DNA from: Rhodobiaceae bacterium
GTDB lineage: Bacteria > Pseudomonadota > Alphaproteobacteria > Rhizobiales > Tepidamorphaceae
Length of the DNA: 64,000 nucleotides
Assembly (NCBI GenBank): GCA_020637855.1
Contig: JACKJR010000002.1
Span: 496,001-560,000 of the forward strand
Direction of reading: 5' to 3'
Below the pieces are notes generated by a model. That model worked only from the letters and a program-made list of their open reading frames with translations, was not told the origin of the DNA and ran no database searches. Shown one piece after another: positions 24,660-33,786 of the stretch. Made by a program: the position numbers and the translations under genes. Within the stretch, counting starts at the first letter, position 1, and every line of letters begins with the position of its first letter.

Positions 24660-25153
24660 GCCTCGCCAACCGTCTCGAAGAGTGCTGCGTCCAGTGCTTC
24701 TTCCGGCGTCTTACCGGCCCACACGACGAACTGGAACGCCTGAAAGTAGCGTTCACACGCTTCCACCGCGAATTCCAGCAACGCCTCGCACTGGCGCTCG
24801 GAAGCATCGGCGCCAGCCAGCGGCAGAGCCTGACGGAAGATGATCACCCCCTCCTTGGCCCACATGTCGAAATGCCCGACCCATAGCTGCTCGTTGATGC
24901 GCGCCACGAGTTCGCCCGCCTCGCGCACCCGTGTCTCCGGCACCTTGAGATCGAAAGCGCAGGCGATATGCAGCGCCTCGAGATCCGCCATCCATGTGTA
25001 TGAGACATGATAATCGGTCCAGCGCCCGTCCACGGAAATCGTGATCTCATGATCACCCGAACGGTCGAACGCCCAATCGTTGCTGGACGCGATCGTCTCG
25101 ACGGTATCCACGGGGTTGTTCAGGCGGTCGGCTTCGAAATCAACGAAGGCCAT
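24656..25153 (-). CDS. YbjN-domain protein
   Basis: 165 residues from ATG 25153 (GAGGTAG upstream). A YbjN domain covers most of the chain: WAFDRSGDHEITISVDGRWTDYHVSYTWMADLEALHIACAF, RINEQLWVGHFDMW and GVIIFRQALPL. The fold is like type III secretion chaperones. YbjN-type proteins have been linked to stress and motility regulation in E. coli; the role here is unknown. It is coupled to proC by a 4-bp overlap. Confidence 0.85.
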   Translation of the reverse strand: MAFVDFEADRLNNPVDTVETIASSNDWAFDRSGDHEITISVDGRWTDYHVSYTWMADLEALHIACAFDLKVPETRVREAGELVARINEQLWVGHFDMWAKEGVIIFRQALPLAGADASERQCEALLEFAVEACERYFQAFQFVVWAGKTPEEALDAALFETVGEA

Positions 25154-25194
25154 GGCGCTACCTCGCTCGAGCAGGTGGACAAGGATTGGGGAGA

Positions 25195-25224
25195 TAAGAA
25201 AAAACGCCGGCAAGAATGCCGGCG
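25195..25224 (-). terminator. Rho-independent terminator upstream of the YbjN gene
   Basis: Reading the minus strand, CGCCGGC (25224-25218) pairs with GCCGGCG (25211-25205) and is followed by TTTTTTCTT. It lies only about 50 nt before the YbjN start, so it either ends ubiK transcripts or attenuates YbjN-proC transcription. Confidence 0.8.
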
Positions 25225-25454
25225 GCGGGCGAACGCAAAGCGCAAGACAGGGCGCCTTGAAGATGTGTCGTATGAGTACCGAATCGCGTCATGGGGCCAA
25301 TATATCGTGCCCTTTTTGCGTTGCACTACCGATTGTGGGGTCGAATTCATTAACGAGGTCTTAACGAATCGCGCAGCTGTGGAAAGATTTGCGCGCGCAA
25401 GAGTGTGACCCTGCGGAAGATGTGGAAATCCTCATTTCCGGCAGTTTGGTGCAA
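25225..25454. other. Intergenic region between ubiK and the YbjN gene
   Basis: 230 bp without a convincing gene. It contains AT-richer sequence around 25290-25390 that could hold the promoter of the YbjN-proC unit. No RNA gene was recognised. Confidence 0.4.
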
Positions 25455-25739
25455 TCAGGATTTCGGCTTTGCCGCCTTCGCGCGGGACGTCTTCGGCAGC
25501 GCCTCTTCCAGCGCGGAGATACGCTCGGCAAGGCGGGCGTTTTCCTCACGTGCTGCCTGCGCCATCAGTTTGACGGCTTCGAACTCCTCGCGGCTGACGA
25601 CATCAAGCTCTCCGAGGATGCGTTCGGCCTGGGCGCGGAAGAAGGTATCGACCTCGCCGCGCGCACTGCGCGCCATGCCCGCCGCATCGGTCATAAGGCG
25701 GGCGAGATCATCAAGCAGGCGATTGTTGGTATGCGTCAT
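25455..25739 (-). CDS. ubiK: Ubiquinone biosynthesis accessory factor UbiK (BMFP family)
   Basis: 94 residues from ATG 25739. Membrane fusogenic/BMFP family (YqiC, DUF526): NRLLDDLARLMTDAAGMARSARGEVDTFFRAQAERILGELDVVSREEFEAVKLMAQAAREENARLAERISALE-type sequence, with an N-terminal amphipathic helix and a C-terminal coiled coil (about 50-82), then a Lys-rich tail. UbiK assists the late ubiquinone hydroxylation complex with UbiJ in E. coli. The trimeric coiled coil is a family trait. Confidence 0.88.
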   Translation of the reverse strand: MTHTNNRLLDDLARLMTDAAGMARSARGEVDTFFRAQAERILGELDVVSREEFEAVKLMAQAAREENARLAERISALEEALPKTSRAKAAKPKS

Positions 25740-25875
25740 TGTCAGAGGTTCTCCCGGCGCAGCATCATTTGCGCCCCAGCGAACCGGAGAATGGGGTGAT
25801 GCAGCCAATAGTTCAAGCCCGTGCAGCCAGTTGCCGCAGGCATGCGAACCGCCACCATCCGGAAAAACGGCGTAC

Positions 25876-27558
25876 TCAGGCCGCGCGGATATTGCTCAGG
25901 AAGCCACCGATGGCATCGCGCAGCTTCTCGGCCTGATCGGCCAGCCGGCCCGAATTCGACAGAACTTCCTCGGATGCAGTTCCCGTTTCGGTCGCCGCAC
26001 GATTCACGTTGGTGATGTTGGTGGCAACCGATGTGGTGCCTTCGGCGGCGCTCTGGACATTTTGTGCGATTTCCTGCGTCGCAGAACTCTGTTCTTCGAC
26101 AGCAGAAGCAATAGCGGAGGAAATCTCGTTCATCTTGCTGATGATCTCGGAAATGCCCGTTATTGATTCAACCGCACCTGAGGTCGCAGACTGGATCGAC
26201 CCGATCTGCTGCGAGATTTGTTCGGTCGCCTTCCCGGTCTGCTCAGCCAGTGACTTCACTTCAGACGCAACGACGGCAAATCCCTTGCCGGCCTCACCTG
26301 CCCGTGCCGCTTCGATAGTCGCATTCAATGCCAGCAGATTGGTTTGGTCTGCTATGTCCTGAATCAGGTTGACCACCTCGCCGATACGGGCGGCGGCATC
26401 CGCCAGAGACCTGACCTGTTCTCCGGTGGTCGCGGCATCGGCAACGGCACGATGAGACATTTGCGCGGATTCCGCGACCTGACGGGAAATCTCGCCAATC
26501 GAAGCCGTCAATTCCTCAGCTGCACTTGCAGCGGTCTGCACATTGGCCGATGCCTGTTCCGATGCAGCTGTCACCGAAAGCGTTTGTTCCGTTGTCTGGG
26601 CCGCATTCGCGGAAAGCGAACGCGCTGAAGTTTCCATGCTTTGCGATGCTGTGGTTACCAGTTCGATCGCATCGGCTGCAACGGCTTCAAAATCTGCGAT
26701 AGCCGTTTCAACATGTTTCTGGCGCTCATGCCGAACGGCTTCTTCCTGCTGCGCCTGCTCGGACAATTGTTCGCGTTCACGCAGCTTGTCACGGAAGTCG
26801 GCAAGTATAGCGGCCATCGGGCCGAATTCATCCTTGCGGCCAAGCATCGGTACATCGATGCTTGTATTTCCATTCTCAAGCTCGGTCATGGCTGAAGACA
26901 AGGCATTGATAGGCCGTGTTACCGAGCGGGAAACCATCAGCATGATGGATATGATGGCGCCAAGCAGCACCGCAAAGAAAAGACTTGCTATGAGGATGTA
27001 GCCGATCATGCGGTCACGGATGTCATCCATGTAGAGCCCCGTACCGACAATCCAGCCCCACGGCTCGAATCCCTTGACGAACGATACCTTGGCAACCGGT
27101 TCGTCAGAGCCCGCATGAGGCCATCTGTACTGAACGAAGCCCTCTCCGTCCGTCTTCACCACGTTGACGAACTCGCGGAATACAAAGACCCCGTCTTCGT
27201 CTTTCAGATCAACCAGGTTCTTGCCTTCCAGGGTCGGCTTGGCAGCATGCATCACCACCACATGATCCAAGTCGTTGATCCAGAAATATTCCCCGCCACG
27301 GTAACGGATCGACCGGATGGCATCGCTTGCGATCTGCTTTGCCTCGGCTTCACTGACCTCTCCGGCCTGCGCCTTTGCATGTTCGGCCTTGATAATTTCA
27401 ACGGCAGCATCGGTCAGGCTCTTCAACTCCGCCTGCCTTTGCTCGATAAATGTTCCGTATTCCTCGTAAACACCAAAAGCACCGGAAAGCATGAATGCCG
27501 TAGCGACAAGTATGGTAATGCCGGCAAGGCGCGCCTTGATAGTGAAGCGGGAGAACAT
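25876..27558 (-). CDS. Methyl-accepting chemotaxis protein, single-Cache type
   Basis: 560 residues from ATG 27558 (GAGGATAG upstream). A membrane helix at about 10-30; a periplasmic sCache domain (about 35-185, with RYRGGEYFWINDLDHVVVMHA and PWGWIVGTGLYMDDI); a second helix (about 188-210); HAMP; a long coiled coil; and the invariant receptor tip (DQTNLLALNATIEAARAGEAGKGFAVVA). No C-terminal NWETF-type pentapeptide is present. Small carboxylates or amines are typical sCache ligands. No chemotaxis operon is in the window, so this is an orphan receptor. Confidence 0.95.
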   Translation of the reverse strand: MFSRFTIKARLAGITILVATAFMLSGAFGVYEEYGTFIEQRQAELKSLTDAAVEIIKAEHAKAQAGEVSEAEAKQIASDAIRSIRYRGGEYFWINDLDHVVVMHAAKPTLEGKNLVDLKDEDGVFVFREFVNVVKTDGEGFVQYRWPHAGSDEPVAKVSFVKGFEPWGWIVGTGLYMDDIRDRMIGYILIASLFFAVLLGAIISIMLMVSRSVTRPINALSSAMTELENGNTSIDVPMLGRKDEFGPMAAILADFRDKLREREQLSEQAQQEEAVRHERQKHVETAIADFEAVAADAIELVTTASQSMETSARSLSANAAQTTEQTLSVTAASEQASANVQTAASAAEELTASIGEISRQVAESAQMSHRAVADAATTGEQVRSLADAAARIGEVVNLIQDIADQTNLLALNATIEAARAGEAGKGFAVVASEVKSLAEQTGKATEQISQQIGSIQSATSGAVESITGISEIISKMNEISSAIASAVEEQSSATQEIAQNVQSAAEGTTSVATNITNVNRAATETGTASEEVLSNSGRLADQAEKLRDAIGGFLSNIRAA

Positions 27559-27759
27559 TTCTCTATCCTCTGAATATACATTGGTTAGAATCATCCAAAT
27601 GCTTGAAATAAAAGTTAAAAAAACATTGCGTGGTTGTACGTACGCATCAAACCGAAATGAATTCAAACCAATATCATAATCGTGGCGAAAACCTTGACAG
27701 CGTGGCAATCGATGCGCGACCTCACGCAGCCAAGAGGCATGCCGAGGAGACAGACACCG

Positions 27760-28602
27760 ATGCCCCTTTTCGCCATTCCCTTTCCGGCCATCGATCCCGT
27801 GGCCATCGAAATCGGCCCGTTTGCCGTGCGCTGGTACGCGCTTGCCTATATCGCCGGTATCCTGACCGGCTGGTGGTATGCGCTGAAGCTGGTGCGCAAC
27901 GACGCGTTGTGGGGCGGGAAGCCCGGGCCGCTGTCCCAGAAAGACATCGATGATTTCCTGCTGTTCGGTACCGTCGGACTGATCGCCGGCGGTCGTCTTG
28001 GCTATGTATTTTTCTACCAGCCGGAATTCTATCTCTCGAACCCCGCCGAGATCATCAAGGTCTGGGAAGGCGGCATGGCGTTTCACGGCGGCTTCCTGGG
28101 CTTTCTCGCCGCCGTCTTCCTGTTCTCTTACATGCGCAAGCTGCCGCCGCTGTCACTGGGAGACGTTTGCTCCGCCGTCGTGCCGATCGGGCTGTTCTTC
28201 GGGCGTATCGCCAATTTCGCCAATGGCGAGCTGTGGGGCCGCGCCAGCGACATGCCCTGGGCGATGGTCTTTCCCGCCGCGGGGCCTGACCCGCGCCACC
28301 CCAGCCAGCTCTACCAGGCTGCCATGGAAGGCATCGTGCTGTTTCTCGTACTGCGTTTCGTCACGCACAGGCTCAAGGGTCTGCGCCATCCCGGCCTCGT
28401 CACCGGCGTGTTCATTGCCGGATATGGCTGCGCGCGCATTATCGGCGAACAGTTCCGCCAGCCCGATGCCGGCATCGGCTTTCTCTGGGGCGGACTGACC
28501 ATGGGCATGCTGCTGTCGCTCCCGATGGTACTGGCCGGGCTTGGATTGGCCTTCTGGGCCAAAAGCCGGCCTGCCGTTGATATGTCTGGCGCGAATGACT
28601 GA
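27760..28602 (+). CDS. lgt: Prolipoprotein diacylglyceryl transferase
   Basis: 280 residues from ATG 27760 (GAGGAG upstream); earlier in-frame starts lack support. Seven membrane helices. Key motifs are intact: WEGGMAFHGGFLG with the essential His, the Lgt signature GRIANFANGELWG, and HPSQLYQAAMEG. It transfers diacylglycerol from phosphatidylglycerol to the lipobox Cys of prolipoproteins, such as those at 3223 and 31745. The stop overlaps the next gene by 8 bp. Confidence 0.97.
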   Translation: MPLFAIPFPAIDPVAIEIGPFAVRWYALAYIAGILTGWWYALKLVRNDALWGGKPGPLSQKDIDDFLLFGTVGLIAGGRLGYVFFYQPEFYLSNPAEIIKVWEGGMAFHGGFLGFLAAVFLFSYMRKLPPLSLGDVCSAVVPIGLFFGRIANFANGELWGRASDMPWAMVFPAAGPDPRHPSQLYQAAMEGIVLFLVLRFVTHRLKGLRHPGLVTGVFIAGYGCARIIGEQFRQPDAGIGFLWGGLTMGMLLSLPMVLAGLGLAFWAKSRPAVDMSGAND

Positions 28603-29707
28603 CGCTGGAACAGCGCTTGCCGCGATCCTCAGGAAAGAGATCGCGACATCCGGCCCGATGCCGGTCAGCGCCTTCATGGCGCGTGTACTGACAGATCCCG
28701 ATCACGGTTACTACACGACCGCGACGCCTTTCGGGGCGCAAGGCGATTTCATCACCGCCCCTGAGATCAGTCAGCTCTTCGGCGAGATTGTCGGCGCATG
28801 GATGGTCCATGTGGCAGAGGCGATTGCAGCCGCCATGCCCGGCGATCCGGTCCACCTTGTCGAACTGGGTCCCGGCCGCGGAACCCTGATGGCCGATATC
28901 CTGCGCGTTGCAAGGCTGCGCCCGGACCTGGACGCGCGCATCGATGTGCATCTGGTCGAGGCAAGTCCGAAACTGCGCGAAACCCAGAAGGCAACGATCG
29001 CAAAGGCGCGCCCGGACCGGGTTGCGCCGAACTGGCACGAAACGGCGGACACAATCCCCGAAGGCCCGTTCGTGCTCGTCGCCAACGAATTCTTCGACGC
29101 CCTGCCGATCGAGCAAGCGGTGAAGACAAGCGATGGCTGGCGCCGCCGGATCGTCACCGTGGAGAATGGCGGGTTGATCTTCGCCGCCGGAGAACCCGCG
29201 CACGTCCCGACACAATTCGCGGATGCCGCGCCGGGATCGATCCTCGAAACCTGCCCGCAAGCCGTCGCCATCGCCTCCGGCCTCGCACAGCGCATGACGC
29301 GCCAGCCCGGCGTGGCGCTTGCCATCGACTACGGATACGAGTTGCCCGCGATTGGAGACACCTTGCAGGCCGTGCGGCGCCACAAACCCTGCGATCCGCT
29401 TGAGCACATCGGCCAGGCCGACCTGACCGCCCATGTCTGCTTCGGCGCTTTGGCCCGCGCCGCGATTGAAGCCGGCGCGCAAGCCTTCGGCCCCATGACG
29501 CAAGCGCAATTCCTTGGCGAGCTGGGAATTGCCGAGCGCGCAGAAAGGCTCATCACAGCACGGCCCGATCAACGCAGCGATATTGAAGGCGCGCTTGCCC
29601 GCCTCATCTCGCCCGATGCCATGGGATCGCTGTTCAGGGCCCTTGTGCTGACGAGTCCCGGCATGAGCACACCGCCACCTTTTACACAAGCCGCTCATAC
29701 AGGTTGA
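28595..29707 (+). CDS. MidA/NDUFAF7-like SAM-dependent methyltransferase
   Basis: 370 residues. ATG 28595 overlaps lgt by 8 bp. Methyltransf_28 (DUF185) family: TDPDHGYYTTATPFGAQGDFITAPEISQLFGE near residue 40, SAM-binding VELGPGRGTLMADILR, FVLVANEFFDALPIEQ, and IDYGYE. Eukaryotic homologues methylate an arginine of complex I subunit NDUFS2. In bacteria the target is not established. The position between lgt and pgeF is widely conserved in Alphaproteobacteria. Confidence 0.9.
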   Translation: MTDAGTALAAILRKEIATSGPMPVSAFMARVLTDPDHGYYTTATPFGAQGDFITAPEISQLFGEIVGAWMVHVAEAIAAAMPGDPVHLVELGPGRGTLMADILRVARLRPDLDARIDVHLVEASPKLRETQKATIAKARPDRVAPNWHETADTIPEGPFVLVANEFFDALPIEQAVKTSDGWRRRIVTVENGGLIFAAGEPAHVPTQFADAAPGSILETCPQAVAIASGLAQRMTRQPGVALAIDYGYELPAIGDTLQAVRRHKPCDPLEHIGQADLTAHVCFGALARAAIEAGAQAFGPMTQAQFLGELGIAERAERLITARPDQRSDIEGALARLISPDAMGSLFRALVLTSPGMSTPPPFTQAAHTG

Positions 29708-29740
29708 CGCGAGCACCCCGCGCAAGCAAACGTCGCCGTC

Positions 29741-30523
29741 ATGATCGAAACAGAACTTGACCCCCTGATTGCCCCGGAACTTTCCGCGACCAATGCGCGC
29801 CACGGTTTCTTCACCCGTTCCGGCGGTGTCTCGCGGGGGCTGTATGCCGGACTGAATTGCGGCGTCGGATCGAACGACGACAAGGAAAAAGTCGCGGCCA
29901 ACCGCGCCCGCGTCGCGGGCCGGTTGCTTGTCGCGCCGGAAAACCTCGTCACCGCCTATCAGGTTCATAGCGCCGACACGCATGTCGTAACCGCACCCTG
30001 GGGCGATGACGGTCCGCCAAAAGTGGATGCCCTTGTCACGGCAACGCCGGGCATCGCCGTCGGCGTGCTCACCGCCGATTGCGGCCCGCTGCTGTTCGCC
30101 GACCGGACTGGAAAGATCGTCGCATCGGCGCATGCCGGCTGGAAAGGCGCATTCACCGGCGTCGCCGAAGCCGCGATCGACAAGATGGAAGAACTCGGCG
30201 CACGCCGGGACGGGATTGTTGCCGTGCTTGGCCCGACGATCTCAAAGACTGCCTACGAGGTCGGGCCGGAGTTCTTCGATCGGTTTCTCCAGGCCGATTC
30301 GTCGAACGGCGATTTTTTCACCGATGGTTCGCGCAACGGCCACGCCATGTTCGATCTGCCCGGCTACATCCGCCGGCGCATGGAAAAGGCCGGCATCGCA
30401 TCCTTCACCGACCTGGCTATATGCACCTATGCCGAAGAAGATCTCTTGTTCAGTTATCGCCGCGCCACTCACCGCCAGGAACCCGACTATGGCCGGCTGA
30501 TCGCCGCCATCACCCCCGCTTGA
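29741..30523 (+). CDS. pgeF: Peptidoglycan editing factor (laccase-domain, YfiH family)
   Basis: 260 residues. Zn-binding residues of the family are visible: His76 (YQVHSADTH), Cys114 (LTADCGPLLF) and His131 (SAHAGWKGAF). PgeF in E. coli removes mis-incorporated residues from peptidoglycan precursors, and homologues were also described as purine nucleoside phosphorylases. Cytosolic. Third gene of the lgt unit. Confidence 0.92.
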   Translation: MIETELDPLIAPELSATNARHGFFTRSGGVSRGLYAGLNCGVGSNDDKEKVAANRARVAGRLLVAPENLVTAYQVHSADTHVVTAPWGDDGPPKVDALVTATPGIAVGVLTADCGPLLFADRTGKIVASAHAGWKGAFTGVAEAAIDKMEELGARRDGIVAVLGPTISKTAYEVGPEFFDRFLQADSSNGDFFTDGSRNGHAMFDLPGYIRRRMEKAGIASFTDLAICTYAEEDLLFSYRRATHRQEPDYGRLIAAITPA

Positions 30524-30538
30524 GGATGCCCACAGGCC

Positions 30539-31690
30539 ATGGCTCTGCATTTCGACGAGACGGAATTCGCAAACCGCCGCAGCAAACTCTCCGCCGCGCT
30601 TGAGGAAAAGGGCCTCGACGGCATCCTGATCTTCGCGCAGGAGAGCATGTATTGGCTGACCGGCTATGACACCTTCGGCTTCTGCTTCTTCCAGTGCCTG
30701 TTCTACGGCAAGGACGGCAGAATGGCATTACTGACGCGCTCCGCCGATCTGCGTCAGGCCCAGCACACCTCCAACATTACCGACCTGCGCATCTGGACCG
30801 ACAAGGCCAGCGCAACGCCGGCCGATCAGCTGCGCGACATGCTGGAAAGCCTCGGCCAGCGCGGCAAGCGGCTCGGCATCGAAACCGATACCCACGGGCT
30901 CACCTATCGCAACGGCAAGGCGGTCGAGATGGTGCTCGAGGGCTATGTACACCTGACGGATGCGTCCGACATCATAACCCGACTGCGCGCGGTAAAATCC
31001 GCTGCCGAACTCGTCTATGTCCGCAAGGCCGCCGACCTCGCCGATCTTGCACGCGATGCCGCCGAGAAGGTCGCCGGTCCCGGTGTCGACGAAGGTGCCG
31101 TTCTCGCCGCCCAGCATGCCGCCATCTTCGAGGCCGGCGGAGATTATCCCGGCAACGAGTTCATTATCGGTTCGGATCGCGACGCGCTGCTGTGCCGTTA
31201 CAAGGCCGGCCGCAGGACGCTTTCGCACAACGATCAGCTCACCCTCGAATTTGCCGGCGTCTACCGGCATTATCACGTCGCGCAGATGAACACCTTCGTC
31301 ATCGGTGAACCACGACCGCGTCATATCGAACTGCACCGGGCCGCACGCGAAGCGCTTGATGCTGTGGAAAACGCGCTTGTGCCCGGCAAGACCGCCGGTG
31401 ACGTCTTCGAGGCGCATCGCAAGGTGATGGATGATCACGGGCTGGAAAAGCACCGGCTCAATGCCTGCGGATATTCGCTTGGCGCACGCTTCACGCCATC
31501 GTGGATGGACTGGCCGATGTTTTATGCCGGCAATCCATGGATTCTGGAGCCGGGCATGGTCATGTTCACCCACATGATCATCATGGATTCAGATACCGGC
31601 ACCGCCATGTGCCTGGGCCGCACATCCTTGGTGACAAAGGGGGCTTGTGAACCATTGTCGCAAGCCTCGCTGGACCTCGTGGTTAAATAA
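30539..31690 (+). CDS. M24 (creatinase/aminopeptidase P fold) hydrolase
   Basis: 383 residues. N-terminal creatinase domain (about 1-130: DGILIFAQESMYWLTGYDTFGF) and C-terminal pita-bread domain (about 150-375). The two metal-ligand Asp of Xaa-Pro peptidases are replaced: the segment reads LTLEFAGVYRHYHVAQMNTFVIG where active peptidases have D-x(10)-D. The late part GYSLGARFTPSWMDWP and LEPGMVMFTHMIIMD resembles the creatinase/ectoine hydrolase branch. It is thus probably a metal-independent amidinohydrolase-type enzyme or ectoine-hydrolase relative; the substrate is unproven. No ectoine genes lie nearby. Confidence 0.75.
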   Translation: MALHFDETEFANRRSKLSAALEEKGLDGILIFAQESMYWLTGYDTFGFCFFQCLFYGKDGRMALLTRSADLRQAQHTSNITDLRIWTDKASATPADQLRDMLESLGQRGKRLGIETDTHGLTYRNGKAVEMVLEGYVHLTDASDIITRLRAVKSAAELVYVRKAADLADLARDAAEKVAGPGVDEGAVLAAQHAAIFEAGGDYPGNEFIIGSDRDALLCRYKAGRRTLSHNDQLTLEFAGVYRHYHVAQMNTFVIGEPRPRHIELHRAAREALDAVENALVPGKTAGDVFEAHRKVMDDHGLEKHRLNACGYSLGARFTPSWMDWPMFYAGNPWILEPGMVMFTHMIIMDSDTGTAMCLGRTSLVTKGACEPLSQASLDLVVK

Positions 31691-31744
31691 GGGTAACCAG
31701 TCATCCAACGTGCCGGGGGAGCGCGCAAGGCAATCGGGGTCATA

Positions 31745-32689
31745 ATGCAGCTGCGTTCAGTACAGCGTATCCGGGGTCTGCTGATCACCTTTCTTGCGGT
31801 GGTGTCACTGGGGCTTGCGGGATGTTCCGCGCCGGTCAGACTCGGCAACGTCTTCGGCGGCGATGAAACCCCGGCCAAAAACGTAACACCCGGCTCCATT
31901 GCTTTTGAACCTGTCGTCGGTTTGCCGGAAAATCTGGCGACGCAGCTCGCCGCTGAACTGGGTACAGCCGCAGTTGGACAGCGGCTTACAGTGCTTGGCC
32001 GCGACGATCCCAAGGCTGCCTTGCGCGCCAAGGGCTACTTCACCGCCACCACCGAACTGAGCCAGACGCGCATAGGCTATGTCTGGGACCTGTTCGACGC
32101 GGCCGGTCAGCGTAAGCAGCGCTTCGAAGGCCAGCAGGTCGTGGGGCGCATCGCCAACGATCCCTGGAGTGTGGCCGATTCCGAACTGCTGGCTACCATC
32201 GCCGAATGGACGATCACCCAGATCGCCGCAAGCAGCAACACCCGCGCCGAAGCCCCGGCAACACCGTCCGGTTCTTCTTCCGTGCTGGCCATGAACACGC
32301 TGGCGCAAGCCGATGCGCCACCATTGCGCACATGGCACCCGAGATTCGCCATCGACAAGGTCAAGGCTTCGACAAGCGACGGCAGCAAGACGCTTCCCGT
32401 GGCCCTTGGCGAGGCCTTGCAGGAAACCGGTGCCGTACTGGCATCGGAATCTAACGCTGCAACTCATGTCGTGACAGGCGAGGCAACTGTTTCACCGGAC
32501 TCAGGCGGCATGGACAAGGTCACGCTGGTCTGGACGCTTGCCGACATGGCAGGCCACCGGCTCGGGTCCGTGCGCCAGGAAAAGAAAGTCCCGAAAGGCG
32601 CACTTGCCTCGACCTGGTCAGGGCATATCGAGGATGCCGCCAAGGCCGCCGCGCCCAGCATTATCGCGCTCGCACTGCCTAATTCATGA
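31745..32689 (+). CDS. Lipoprotein of unknown function
   Basis: 314 residues. A signal peptide with lipobox LGLAGC (Cys27) predicts a lipoprotein. Two similar halves can be read: each has an LA.QLA/LGEAL-type helix, a segment ending in KGYFTATTE or THVVTGEATV, then a strand with VWDLFDAAGQRKQRFEG or VWTLADMAGHRLGSVRQEK, separated by a Ser/Thr/Ala linker at about 165-185. An internal duplication is therefore likely. It lies between the M24 gene and prs. Confidence 0.65.
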   Translation: MQLRSVQRIRGLLITFLAVVSLGLAGCSAPVRLGNVFGGDETPAKNVTPGSIAFEPVVGLPENLATQLAAELGTAAVGQRLTVLGRDDPKAALRAKGYFTATTELSQTRIGYVWDLFDAAGQRKQRFEGQQVVGRIANDPWSVADSELLATIAEWTITQIAASSNTRAEAPATPSGSSSVLAMNTLAQADAPPLRTWHPRFAIDKVKASTSDGSKTLPVALGEALQETGAVLASESNAATHVVTGEATVSPDSGGMDKVTLVWTLADMAGHRLGSVRQEKKVPKGALASTWSGHIEDAAKAAAPSIIALALPNS

Positions 32690-32774
32690 GAATCCGCAGA
32701 ATCGGCCAAAAGCGGTTTGCGACTCTGTCACCGTGTTGTTACAACCCAACCCGCTTGGGCTGACCGCAGATTCT

Positions 32775-32804
32775 CCCGCCAAAGGCGGGGTGAGCGGCGT
32801 TTTT
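32775..32804 (+). terminator. Possible terminator after the lipoprotein gene
   Basis: CCCGCC (32775-32780) pairs with GGCGGG (32784-32789) over an AAA loop, and a T-run follows at 32800-32804 after 10 nt. Longer-range arms GAGAATC (32688-32694)/GATTCTC (32769-32775) could extend the fold. Confidence 0.45.
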
Positions 32805-32827
32805 CTTTGTGACCCCGGGGGCTGGGC

Positions 32828-33760
32828 ATGAAACTTGTCGCTGGCAATTCCAACCGGCCTTTGAGCGAAGCAATCGCGGCCTATCTCAAGACGCCGCTGA
32901 CCAAGGCGCAGGTCCGCCGTTTCGCCGACATGGAAGTGTTCGTCGAAATCCAGGAGAACGTGCGCGGGGCGGACACCTTCGTCCTGCAGTCGACCTCCTA
33001 CCCCGCCAACGACAATCTGATGGAACTGCTCATCGTGATCGATGCGCTGCGCCGCTCCTCGGCGCGCCGGATCACGGCCGTCCTGCCCTATTTCGGATAT
33101 GCCCGCCAGGACCGCAAACCCGGGCCGCGTACGCCGATTTCCGCAAAGCTGGTCGCAAACCTGATTACCCGCGCAGGCGCTGACCGGGTTCTGACCGTCG
33201 ATCTGCATGCAGGCCAGATCCAGGGCTTTTTCGATATCCCGACCGACAACCTCTATGCCGCGCCGGTCATGGTGCGCGACATCAAGGAGCGCTTCGAGAC
33301 GCAGGATGTCACGATCGTGTCGCCGGATGTTGGCGGCGTGGTGCGCGCCCGCGGACTTGCCAAGCGCATCGATGCACCGCTTGCCATCGTCGACAAGCGT
33401 CGCGAACGCCCCGGTGAATCCGAAGTCATGAACGTCATCGGCAATGTCGAGGGCCGCACCTGTATCCTTGTCGACGACATCGTCGATTCAGGCGGCACGC
33501 TTTGCAACGCAGCAGACGCCCTTCTGGCGCGCGGTGCGGCAGCTGTCACCGCCTACATCACCCATGGCGTATTGTCCGGTGGTGCGGTTGCCCGCGTCAC
33601 GGCATCCTCGCTGAGCGAACTGGTCATCACGGATTCGATTCAGCCGACCGAAGCCGTCCGCGTCGCCCGCAACATGCGGGTCCTGTCGATTGCTCCGCTG
33701 CTTGGCGAAGCCATCGGACGCACGGCGCTTGAAGAGTCGGTATCGAGCCTGTTCGACTAG
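32828..33760 (+). CDS. prs: Ribose-phosphate pyrophosphokinase
   Basis: 310 residues. PRPP synthetase class I: MKLVAGNSNRPLSEAIAAYL start, ATP flexible loop YFGYARQDRKPGPRTPISAKL, the signature VDLHAGQIQGFFDIPTDNL, and ribose-phosphate loop LVDDIVDSGGTLCNAA. It makes PRPP for purines, pyrimidines, His, Trp and NAD. It uses the same metabolite as apt at 38906. It is likely transcribed alone. Confidence 0.97.
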   Translation: MKLVAGNSNRPLSEAIAAYLKTPLTKAQVRRFADMEVFVEIQENVRGADTFVLQSTSYPANDNLMELLIVIDALRRSSARRITAVLPYFGYARQDRKPGPRTPISAKLVANLITRAGADRVLTVDLHAGQIQGFFDIPTDNLYAAPVMVRDIKERFETQDVTIVSPDVGGVVRARGLAKRIDAPLAIVDKRRERPGESEVMNVIGNVEGRTCILVDDIVDSGGTLCNAADALLARGAAAVTAYITHGVLSGGAVARVTASSLSELVITDSIQPTEAVRVARNMRVLSIAPLLGEAIGRTALEESVSSLFD

Positions 33761-33786
33761 GGCCGCAACCCGACCCGCCATCTCTC

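Noticed and set aside
27561..28086. 5' extension of the chemoreceptor frame by 176 codons
   Set aside because: The extension overlaps the lgt start on the other strand and lacks coding character. The ATG at 27558 has a ribosome binding site and begins the first membrane helix.
28439..30133. A 564-codon open frame antisense to the methyltransferase and pgeF genes
   Set aside because: Both sense genes have clear motifs and coupled starts. The antisense product is rich in Arg, Gly and Cys without domains.
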